From a bacterium (GTDB taxonomy: Bacteria; Patescibacteriota; Minisyncoccia; 2-02-FULL-40-12; IGHO2-12-FULL-4): a stretch of 8,387 bases of DNA. Where the stretch lies: contig JAUYPS010000035.1 of the NCBI GenBank assembly GCA_030695705.1, positions 1-8,387 on the forward strand, given 5' to 3'. This document shows, piece after piece, positions 1 through 5,816 of the stretch. Positions within the stretch are counted from its first letter, which is position 1, and each line of letters begins with the position of its first letter. Position numbers and translations under genes: made by a program. Under the pieces are notes generated by a model that saw nothing but the letters and a program-made list of their open reading frames with translations, did no database searches and was not told the origin of the DNA.

Positions 1-106
1 TTCGGTGAGTTTTGGATTTTCTTTTGTTTTTACCAAACGTTCCGCCATGAAAATGGGGCAAATAATTAACTAATTTTAAATCACCTAATTCTCTCTTTCT
101 TCCCAT
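1..106 (-). CDS. Possible 5' end of an unrecognised gene running off the window
   Basis: A minus-strand frame opens with ATG at 106-104 and stays open for 35 codons to the window edge. The predicted N-terminus is rich in Lys, Arg and His (it begins MGRKRELGDLKLVNYLPHFH). No Shine-Dalgarno sequence precedes the ATG and no convincing promoter is visible. A competing plus-strand frame ending with TAA at 71-73 could instead be the tail of an upstream gene. I do not recognise the product. The stretch is too short to prove coding, and the call rests only on the open frame and on the gene density of the region. Confidence 0.22.
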   Translation of the reverse strand, partial: MGRKRELGDLKLVNYLPHFHGGTFGKNKRKSKTHR

Positions 107-150
107 ACTCTGTCAATTGAATCTGTGGATAAGCAACATGATAGTTTTAC

Positions 151-159
151 TGCTATAAT
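151..159 (+). promoter_or_regulatory. Extended -10 promoter of the glycosyltransferase pair
   Basis: TGCTATAAT is a perfect extended -10 (TG-N-TATAAT, hexamer at 154-159). A start site about seven bases downstream falls on or next to the ATG at 167, which would make the mRNA leaderless. No good -35 lies at 17-18 bases, as is common for extended -10 promoters. The same nonamer precedes lysS, and a one-base variant precedes the ncRNA at 5716. It lies inside the reading frame that would be used if translation began at GTG 125, which argues against that longer start. Confidence 0.55.
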
Positions 160-166
160 TAAAAAC

Positions 167-1690
167 ATGCATTCTAAAAAAACAGAAAAAATAGTTATTT
201 TTTCGATTTTGGTCATCGCTGCCTTCTTTCGTCTTTATCAGCTCGACTCTATCCCTCCCGGAATTTATCCCGATGAGGCCATTAATGCCAACGATGCCTT
301 AAAAGTTCTAGATTCGGACAAACCGCAAGTTTTTTATCCTGACAACAACGGCCGGGAGGGACTTTTCATCAACTTAACCGCTTTAAGTTTTAAAATTTTC
401 GGGGCAAACATCTGGTCTTTTAAACTTATTGCCGTACTGGCCGGAATTATCGGGGTGGGGGCCCTCTATTTACTCGCCAAAGAAATGTTCAATTGGCAAA
501 TCGGGGCCATGTCCAGTTTTTTGATGGCTATTTCTTTCTGGCACGTCAATTTCTCCAGGATTCACTTCCGAGCCATCCTAGCCCCTATGCTTATTACCTT
601 CATGTTTTATTTTCTATGGAAAGCGCTGAAAGGGAAACATATCCTAAATTTTCTTTGGAGCGGAATTTTCCTTGGTTTAGGTTTTTATACATATATCGCC
701 TTCCGTATTACTCCGCTGATTTTAATTTTAGGGCTGTTGGCTTACTGGCAATTCATCAAAAAAGATTTTAATCGCGAACAGTACACGCACGCCAGAAAAC
801 ATATTTTCCACGGATTAATTCTGCTTTTTATAACCGCTGCCCTGATTGCCCTTCCTCTGGGAGCTTACTATTGGGTCCACCCGGATGATTTTCTCGGCCG
901 TACCAGCCAAATTTCTGTCTTCTCCTCTGATCAGTTCTGGAAACAGCTCGGGACTAATATCTTACAGACACTGGGGATATTCAATTTTGAAGGGGACTAC
1001 AACTGGCGGCACAACTTTTCCGGACGACCAATTCTACTTTGGCCGGTAGGGGTCTTATTCATCGCCGGACTTTTCCGAAATATCTTAAAATTCTTTAAAC
1101 ATCGAAAAGATCATGGGCACTTTTCCGCTATTCATACTATTCTTCTTTCCTGGTTTTTCATTGGTCTGTCGCCCGTCTTTCTTTCTTCTGAAGGACTGCC
1201 TCATACCTTGCGCGCTATTTTGACAGCCCCGGTAGTTTTCTTATTTGCCGGAGAAGGTGCTTGGTGGTTTTTCAGCTGGTTAAAAAACTGGTACAGCGCC
1301 AGAGATAAACATCTGCATGAGGCGGTATTGGTCAGTTCTTTAGTAATGATAATTTTCCTGGGAAGTTTAGGTTTGGCTGAATACAAAAAGTATTTTATTG
1401 ATTGGGCGCAAAATCCAAACACAGCTTCCGCTTTTAATCAAAACTACGTGAAAATCGGAAAAGAAATAAATAAACTCCCAAAGACCGCCCATAAATATAT
1501 AGTAGTTCATGCTCGGGGGGTCTTGGTTGATGGAATTCCTATGCCGGCCCAAACAGTTATGTTTATCACTGGGACATACAGCAAAGAACGACAACAGCAA
1601 AAAAATGTGTTTTACTTGAGCCCGGAGGAATTTCTAAAACAAAGAACGGCAATCACCGGAAGGGATGGGATTGTTTTTGAGCTAAGATAA
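167..1690 (+). CDS. GT39/PMT-like multi-pass membrane glycosyltransferase
   Basis: This is a 507-residue integral membrane protein of the GT-C fold, resembling protein O-mannosyltransferases and ArnT-type transferases, which move a sugar from a polyprenyl-phosphate donor to an acceptor on the outer face of the membrane. A short basic N-terminus leads into the first helix (about residues 9-23). The first extracytoplasmic loop holds the Asp-Glu pair expected for catalysis (YPDEAIN, D36-E37) and an NNGREG motif near residues 60-65. Roughly ten further hydrophobic segments follow up to about residue 405. Other family-like motifs are NWRHNFSGRP (279-288) and LPHTLRAI (344-351). The last 100 residues are a small soluble tail. 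I chose ATG 167 over GTG 125 because an extended -10 lies at 151-159, directly upstream; the longer form would add 14 polar residues. It is followed after 24 bases by a second enzyme of the same superfamily, so the two are probably co-transcribed. Donor and acceptor cannot be told from sequence. Confidence 0.85.
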   Translation: MHSKKTEKIVIFSILVIAAFFRLYQLDSIPPGIYPDEAINANDALKVLDSDKPQVFYPDNNGREGLFINLTALSFKIFGANIWSFKLIAVLAGIIGVGALYLLAKEMFNWQIGAMSSFLMAISFWHVNFSRIHFRAILAPMLITFMFYFLWKALKGKHILNFLWSGIFLGLGFYTYIAFRITPLILILGLLAYWQFIKKDFNREQYTHARKHIFHGLILLFITAALIALPLGAYYWVHPDDFLGRTSQISVFSSDQFWKQLGTNILQTLGIFNFEGDYNWRHNFSGRPILLWPVGVLFIAGLFRNILKFFKHRKDHGHFSAIHTILLSWFFIGLSPVFLSSEGLPHTLRAILTAPVVFLFAGEGAWWFFSWLKNWYSARDKHLHEAVLVSSLVMIIFLGSLGLAEYKKYFIDWAQNPNTASAFNQNYVKIGKEINKLPKTAHKYIVVHARGVLVDGIPMPAQTVMFITGTYSKERQQQKNVFYLSPEEFLKQRTAITGRDGIVFELR

Positions 1691-1714
1691 ATAGAGCGGT
1701 AGGCCACTACGCTT

Positions 1715-3535
1715 ATGTCAGACAAAAAAACCAAAATACTAGCGGGAGTAATTATCTCCGTTGCAATTATTTTAGCCATAACTAGCGTCTGGGACGACTC
1801 TTTAATTGTAGATGAAATTCCGCATATAGGAGCAGGGTACTCTTACGTTGCCAAACAAGACCTTAGATTAAATCCGGAACATCCTCCTTTGGCCAAGATT
1901 TTGGCGGGTATTCCCCTGCTCTTTTTGGATTTAAAACAAGATGCCTTTGAAACAAAATCCTGGCAAAACGACGTTAACGGTCAATGGGAGTTTGGCAGGA
2001 AAATGATTTATAACTCCGGAAGTGACGCCGACCAAATCGGTCGTTATGCCAAACTACCAATGTTTTTGTTTTTTATTCTGGCGGAGATCTTAATTTTTAA
2101 GTGGGGCAGAAAATTATACGGAAATTCAGGCGGCCTGATTGCTTTAACTCTTTTTTCTTTTTCACCAACTGTTCTGGCCCACTCTCGTTTTGTGACTACC
2201 GATATTCCGGCTCTTTTCGGAATTCTTTTTGGGACTTATTTTTTTATAAATTATCTCCAACAAAATACTAAAAAGAATTTTTGGTTGGCCAGCATCGCCT
2301 TCGGAGTGGCCCTTTTAACTAAATTCTCAACCTTTCTTTTAGCGCCTTATTTTTTAATTATAGCTTTAATTTGGGGACTAACCGGCAAATCAGTCATACA
2401 CCCACTCGAAAATTCCCGAGCGACAAGTCGAGGGTCGAGAGTGGGTCGTATGGCTGATTTGCCGGTTGTTAGAACAATTTTAATTTTCATTGTCGGAATT
2501 TTAATTATCGTCTGGCCGGTTTATCTGTTCACTACTCATAATTACCCACTGGAGCGTCAAAAAGCCGATACGACCAATCTTCTCCAATCTTATGGCAATC
2601 GCACTTTTGCCGAACCGGTCGTCTGGGCTTCCGATAAGCCGGTAATCAGGTCTCTGGCCACGTACGGACTAGGACTGCTGATGGTCAACCAGCGAGCACT
2701 GGGAGGCAATACTACTTATTTCCTAGGAGAGGTCTCCCGCTTCGGCTGGCATAATTACTTCCCAATTGTTTACTTTATTAAAGAACCCCTCGCCTGGTGG
2801 GGACTGGTACTGATTGCCATAATCGCCGGAATCATTTTTTCTAAGTTATCCACATCCCAGGTTGGACCTGGAATGTGGATAAAAGAGCATTTTCCGCAGT
2901 TTGCTATGCTTTTGTGGCTATTAATATACTGGGGCTCCAGTATATACAGTAATCTAAACATCGGTGTTAGACATTTACTACCGACTTATCCTTTTGCTAT
3001 TTTATTGGTCAGCGGACAATTAAGCCGGGTTTTGGACTACCTGAAAAAGGCCTCGCGGACAATGGTCTTTGTTTCAAGTTTCTTAATTTTGTTTCTACTT
3101 TCTTGGTATGTAGCGGAAAACATAAAGACCCATCCGTATTATTTAACTTATTTCAATCAAACGGTCGGGGGTTCATCCAAGGGGCATGAATATGTGGTTG
3201 ATTCCAATTTGGACTGGGGGCAGGACTTAAAGCGATTTAGCCAGTGGGTAAAAGAAAAAAATATTACTAAAATAGAATTTGATTACTTCGGCTGGGCCGA
3301 TCCGTCTTACTATTTAGGCAGTTCATATATATGGACTAACTCTCAAAAATACAAAAACGCGAAGGATTTCCGCGTCCGTAATCAAAGCAACGGCTGGTTA
3401 GCTGTTTCAGCTACCTTCCTGAAAGGTTCCCAAGGCCCGCCCGACCAGTTCAAACCGGTCAACTATCTCTGGCTAGAAAATCATCAACCAATTAACATCA
3501 TCGGCCACTCTATTTTTGTTTACCGGATAAAATAA
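1715..3535 (+). CDS. GT39/PMT-like membrane glycosyltransferase carrying translated palindromic insertions
   Basis: This is a 606-residue GT-C-type transferase, probably using a polyprenyl-phosphate sugar donor on the outer membrane face. After TM1 (about 8-24) comes the loop with the catalytic-type acidic pair (VDEIPH, D33-E34, H37) and the family signature LNPEHPPLAK (52-61). Hydrophobic helices follow to about residue 465, including a conserved GVRHLLPTYPF stretch (417-427). The C-terminal soluble part begins with DSNLDWGQDL (496-505), a motif typical of this subgroup. Residues 223-251 (TGKSVIHPLENSRATSRGS and onward) are encoded by an 88-base palindrome between two helices, and residues 378-390 by a 37-base palindrome in another inter-helix loop. 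The frame stays open through both, and family motifs continue beyond them. The ATG has no clear Shine-Dalgarno, so translation may be coupled to the gene 24 bases upstream. The stop lies 8 bases from that of the convergent ftsQ-like gene, with no terminator between. Substrate is unknown. Confidence 0.88.
   Translation: MSDKKTKILAGVIISVAIILAITSVWDDSLIVDEIPHIGAGYSYVAKQDLRLNPEHPPLAKILAGIPLLFLDLKQDAFETKSWQNDVNGQWEFGRKMIYNSGSDADQIGRYAKLPMFLFFILAEILIFKWGRKLYGNSGGLIALTLFSFSPTVLAHSRFVTTDIPALFGILFGTYFFINYLQQNTKKNFWLASIAFGVALLTKFSTFLLAPYFLIIALIWGLTGKSVIHPLENSRATSRGSRVGRMADLPVVRTILIFIVGILIIVWPVYLFTTHNYPLERQKADTTNLLQSYGNRTFAEPVVWASDKPVIRSLATYGLGLLMVNQRALGGNTTYFLGEVSRFGWHNYFPIVYFIKEPLAWWGLVLIAIIAGIIFSKLSTSQVGPGMWIKEHFPQFAMLLWLLIYWGSSIYSNLNIGVRHLLPTYPFAILLVSGQLSRVLDYLKKASRTMVFVSSFLILFLLSWYVAENIKTHPYYLTYFNQTVGGSSKGHEYVVDSNLDWGQDLKRFSQWVKEKNITKIEFDYFGWADPSYYLGSSYIWTNSQKYKNAKDFRVRNQSNGWLAVSATFLKGSQGPPDQFKPVNYLWLENHQPINIIGHSIFVYRIK
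2380..2467. repeat. 88-bp palindromic element inserted in frame in a glycosyltransferase gene
   Basis: The outer arms are AACCGGCAAATCAGTCATAC at 2380-2399 and its reverse complement at 2448-2467, with one T/G difference that still pairs as a wobble in the mRNA. After a single bulged C (2447) the arms continue with ACCCACTC (2400-2407) against GAGTGGGT (2439-2446). The centre can fold further (CCC/GGG, and CGAC-AA-GTCG at 2421-2430). The whole stretch is therefore one long hairpin. It is read in frame as residues 223-251, which are polar and unlike the hydrophobic flanks. I see no clear target-site duplication. In layout it resembles Rickettsia palindromic elements, but the sequence family is not one I can name. 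Confidence 0.85.
2846..2882. repeat. 37-bp palindrome with DnaA-box-like arms
   Basis: TTATCCACATCCCAGGT (2846-2862) is followed by a 3-base loop and ACCTGGAATGTGGATAA (2866-2882). The 17-base arms match except for one position. The outer nine bases of each arm are TTATCCACA and TGTGGATAA, the consensus DnaA box in opposed orientations. The element starts exactly at a codon boundary and encodes residues 378-390 of the glycosyltransferase, in a loop between two helices. Whether DnaA binds here is not shown. The symmetry may simply reflect a small palindromic insertion. Confidence 0.75.
2924..2945. repeat. Short 9+9 bp inverted repeat
   Basis: ATATACTGG (2924-2932), the loop GGCT, then CCAGTATAT (2937-2945) form a perfect 9-bp stem, 41 bases after the previous palindrome. 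It codes for part of a membrane segment (around LIYWGSSIYS). It may be coincidence of codon choice. It is listed because it is the third palindrome in the same gene. Confidence 0.4.
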
Positions 3536-3543
3536 CGTGCTCA

Positions 3544-4365
3544 CTATTTGTAGTAAACCCTATTGGGTACGGTGAGATCGATATATTGCAACTGGATTCT
3601 TTTTTCCCAAGTAACTTTCTGGGATAAAAATATTTCTAAATTCGCCAACTGCCGGTCTAAATCATCTTTGGTGCTAAAATAAATTTCCCATCCCTCGGCT
3701 GTTTTTACTTCAATTCTAAAATCTTCTCCGGCAGAAGTGATAAATTTAAGGGCCTCTATTTTGATTTTTTTCAGACGCTCACGGACTTCAAAAATTAAAT
3801 TTAAGAGTTCGTGGTTGGCCACCGGCTGTCCCAAATTTTCAAAAGTGCCCCTTTCGTCATCAACGTTAACGAGAAGCGCCCCCCTAGTTTCGGTAACCGA
3901 ATCAAAAGCGGTCCCCTGCCTGTCAAAGTAAAAACACTGGCTGGTTTTTTTATAACACCATATTCCCACTGCTTCTTTTTGGTTTAACGATATTTCCAAG
4001 GCATGAAAATATTTTTTTTCCACTTTAATATTTTCCACAGCCGGAAACTCTTGCCCGATTTTGACGCTGATTTTATCTGAATCGGCAAGAAAAATATTAT
4101 TAAATCTGGAAATAAAAAACTTTTTTTCTGAAAGATAGCTGTCTACCAGAGACCTGATATCCTGATTCCCGCTAAGAAGGATTCCCCCTTCAGTGGAAAT
4201 ACTAATTTCACGGATACTAAAATAACCGGAGAAGAAAAAGCCGTAAACCATTCCTCCGATTAGGCCAAAAAATAAAACCAAAAAGAGGAAAATTTTTCTA
4301 AAAATTTTCCTCTTTTTCTCGTGTTGATATTTTTCTTTGTAGGATTGATTGATTGTCTTGACCAT
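3544..4365 (-). CDS. ftsQ: FtsQ/DivIB-like cell division protein with POTRA domain
   Basis: The product is 273 residues with the layout of FtsQ/DivIB: a basic cytoplasmic tail (1-23), one membrane helix (about 24-45), an extracytoplasmic POTRA-like region (about 48-128, opening with FSIREISIS) and a beta-rich C-terminal domain. It ends in LQYIDLTVPNRVYYK, which closely matches the usual FtsQ ending (YIDLR..NRVYY). FtsQ-type proteins bridge the FtsB/FtsL subcomplex and septal peptidoglycan synthesis. The start codon overlaps the serS stop by one base (TAATG), so translation is probably coupled and the gene belongs to the lysS-serS transcript. An ftsQ next to a tRNA synthetase rather than in a mur/fts cluster is unusual by classical models. 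A perfect inverted repeat with terminator-like form lies in codons 17-29. The sequence is divergent, so the name rests on architecture and the C-terminal motif. Confidence 0.78.
   Translation of the reverse strand: MVKTINQSYKEKYQHEKKRKIFRKIFLFLVLFFGLIGGMVYGFFFSGYFSIREISISTEGGILLSGNQDIRSLVDSYLSEKKFFISRFNNIFLADSDKISVKIGQEFPAVENIKVEKKYFHALEISLNQKEAVGIWCYKKTSQCFYFDRQGTAFDSVTETRGALLVNVDDERGTFENLGQPVANHELLNLIFEVRERLKKIKIEALKFITSAGEDFRIEVKTAEGWEIYFSTKDDLDRQLANLEIFLSQKVTWEKRIQLQYIDLTVPNRVYYK
4280..4317. repeat. Perfect 18+18 bp inverted repeat, terminator-like, inside ftsQ
   Basis: AAAAAGAGGAAAATTTTT (4280-4297), the centre CT, then the exact reverse complement at 4300-4317. In ftsQ mRNA it covers codons 17-29 (KKRKIFRKIFLFL), the junction of the cytoplasmic tail and the membrane helix. 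The hairpin is followed by a U-rich tract in the mRNA sense (TTTTTGGTTTTATTTTTT), and also by TTTTT on the plus strand. It therefore looks like a bidirectional intrinsic terminator placed within a gene. It could attenuate ftsQ or stop plus-strand read-through from the convergent glycosyltransferase genes. Chance repetition of Lys/Phe-rich codons is possible. Confidence 0.7.
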
Positions 4366-5672
4366 TATTTTCTGGCCTTAATCTCTTTAATCCCAAACAT
4401 ATATTTTTGCAGCTGCTTGGGAATTTTTAGCGAACCAGATTTAGTTTGATAGTTTTCCATGATAGCCAGCATAATCCGGCCGATAGCAAAAGCGGTACCG
4501 TTGATGGTGTGAACTAATTCCATTTCCCCTTTTTCATTTTTAAATCTGGCCTTGAGGCGACGGGACTGAAAATCGGTGGAATTGGAAGTAGAGTGCGTTT
4601 CCCGGTAAGCATTTTGGGAAGGGAACCATGACTCAAGATCATATTGTTTGGCATCGGTCCAAACCATATCCCCGGTACAAATGAGCATCACCCGGTAAGG
4701 GATCTTTAATTCCTGCATCATTTCCTCTTGTAAAGCCAAAAACAGATCGTGTTCGGCACGTGATTCTTCCGGTTTAGCAAAAGAAAACATCTCTAATTTG
4801 TCGAACTGATGCACTCGGAAAAGTCCACGAGTATCTTTCCCATAGGAACCGGCTTCTCTCCTGAAAGCAGTAGAAAAAGCTATATGACGATGGGGCAGAT
4901 TTTCAGAAGGTAAAATTTCGCCCATATGCATCGCCCCCGTAGTGTGTTCGGCACTGCCAATGAGATAAAGATCATCTTTGGGCAAATAGTATCTCTCTTC
5001 CTCCTGGCCTGGATCAAGTTTACCCATGGCCCGAAACGCCTCCGGTTTAATCATTACCGGGGGAACAAGTGGAATAAATTCTTTAACTTTTGCCGATAAT
5101 TTATTTTTCTTAATAACTTTCTCTATAAATTTTTTATTGGTTAAGCGTTCCAGTGTAAAGCTAATCAAAGCAAATTCCAACAGAGGCGCCTCGTGTTTCA
5201 AATAACCGAACCTGGCTCCGGAGACCTTGGCCGCTCTCTCTGTATCAATCCAGTCCAATTTTTCTCCTAAATCGACATATGACAATGGGTCAAAATCAAA
5301 TTTCAGCTTACTCCCCTGTTCTTTCAAGACCTTGTTCTCCTTTTCATCTTTTCCCACCGGCACTTCTTCAAATGGGATATTGGGAAAAGAATACATGACT
5401 GTTTCAAGTTCCTTTTCCACAGTCCCAAGCTCCTCTTCCAATGACTTAATTTTTTCTTTAAGTTTTTTTAATTCTTCAATTTCTCCCGGCTCTTTCGGCC
5501 CGCCTTTTGATCTTCTGTTTTGTTCCGCCCTGGCCTCATCCAATTCACCGGTAACTTTCCGACGCCTATCATCCAAAACTAAAACACTCTCTACGTCTAC
5601 CCTAACTCCCCGCTTTTCCAGCGCCTCTTTAACTTTCTCCGAGTTTTGACGAATCAGCTTAATGTCTAACAT
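4365..5672 (-). CDS. serS: Seryl-tRNA synthetase
   Basis: This 435-residue class II synthetase charges tRNA-Ser with serine in the cytoplasm. The N-terminal region (about 1-105) is the charged two-helix coiled-coil arm that binds the long variable arm of tRNA-Ser. The catalytic core has motif 2, AFRREAGSYGKDTRG (269-283), followed by RVHQFDKLEMF, then the TSNSTDFQSRR stretch (362-372), and motif 3, NGTAFAIGRIMLAIMENYQ (391-409). The usual TAEVPLTN segment reads SAEHTTGAM here (240-248), and motif 3 has NGTAFA where NGSGLA is common. Length is normal. The ATG has no Shine-Dalgarno sequence. lysS lies 140 bases upstream on the same strand, and the interval carries a plus-strand ncRNA gene. The downstream ftsQ-like gene overlaps by one base. 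Assignment is firm; the variant motifs are probably lineage features. Confidence 0.96.
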   Translation of the reverse strand: MLDIKLIRQNSEKVKEALEKRGVRVDVESVLVLDDRRRKVTGELDEARAEQNRRSKGGPKEPGEIEELKKLKEKIKSLEEELGTVEKELETVMYSFPNIPFEEVPVGKDEKENKVLKEQGSKLKFDFDPLSYVDLGEKLDWIDTERAAKVSGARFGYLKHEAPLLEFALISFTLERLTNKKFIEKVIKKNKLSAKVKEFIPLVPPVMIKPEAFRAMGKLDPGQEEERYYLPKDDLYLIGSAEHTTGAMHMGEILPSENLPHRHIAFSTAFRREAGSYGKDTRGLFRVHQFDKLEMFSFAKPEESRAEHDLFLALQEEMMQELKIPYRVMLICTGDMVWTDAKQYDLESWFPSQNAYRETHSTSNSTDFQSRRLKARFKNEKGEMELVHTINGTAFAIGRIMLAIMENYQTKSGSLKIPKQLQKYMFGIKEIKARK

Positions 5673-5679
5673 AACAAAT

Positions 5680-5709
5680 TTGACAAATGGCTATGGACTA
5701 TGCTATACT
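5680..5709 (+). promoter_or_regulatory. Strong sigma70-type promoter for the ncRNA
   Basis: A perfect -35, TTGACA (5680-5685), is followed after 18 bases by TATACT (5704-5709). The upstream TGC gives an extended -10 (TGCTATACT). It points away from serS, starting 8 bases beyond the serS start codon. Predicted transcription begins near 5716. No protein-coding gene lies downstream on this strand, so the promoter supports an independent RNA. Confidence 0.7.
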
Positions 5710-5715
5710 TCGTTT

Positions 5716-5816
5716 AACCCTGGTTTGGATTCTCCTTTCCCAGGGGGTGGTCTGGCGTAATGCCGGACTGATGGGCCAACATTCCAGGCGGGAATCGGGA
5801 ATGTTGGCCCTTTTAT
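5716..5816 (+). ncRNA. Predicted structured small RNA of about 100 nt, family unknown
   Basis: The RNA is bounded by a consensus promoter (-10 ending at 5709) and an intrinsic terminator. Three hairpins are visible. The first is CCCTGG (5718-5723) with CCAGGG (5740-5745). The second is GTCTGGC (5750-5756), loop GTAAT, GCCGGAC (5762-5768). The third is the terminator stem (5773-5810). The second stem holds a T-G pair that is allowed as G-U only if this strand is the RNA; on the other strand it becomes an A-C mismatch. The RNA is antisense to the lysS-serS intergenic mRNA and touches the lysS stop codon. It lacks the signature of SRP RNA, tmRNA, T-box or 6S that I would recognise. It may be a regulator acting in trans or an antisense RNA on the operon; no function can be assigned. 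Confidence 0.6.
5773..5814 (+). terminator. Intrinsic terminator of the ncRNA
   Basis: GGGCCAACATTCC (5773-5785) pairs perfectly over 13 bases with GGAATGTTGGCCC (5798-5810) and is followed by TTTTATTTT. Within the 12-base loop, GGAAT (5791-5795) offers an alternative partner for ATTCC (5781-5785). The T-tract overlaps the lysS stop codon, which lies on the opposite strand. No T-tract follows on the minus strand, so the terminator acts for the plus-strand RNA. Confidence 0.8.

Noticed and set aside
124..132. TGTGGATAA as part of a replication origin
   Set aside because: It is a single box with no cluster, no AT-rich unwinding repeats and no dnaA or dnaN nearby; it is probably chance.
125..166. 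GTG start for the first glycosyltransferase
   Set aside because: It lies upstream of the best -10 element, has no Shine-Dalgarno, and adds a polar extension not needed for the family layout.
5227..5649. 140-codon plus-strand frame antisense to serS
   Set aside because: It is Ser/Phe-rich, as expected opposite a Glu/Lys-rich coiled coil; serS is certain.
5716..5816. Fluoride riboswitch, hammerhead ribozyme or T-box, suggested by CTGATG and the synthetase neighbours
   Set aside because: The CTGATG core lacks the other conserved segments of the fluoride and hammerhead motifs. No T-box sequence or specifier loop is present on either strand, and the RNA has its own terminator with no gene downstream.
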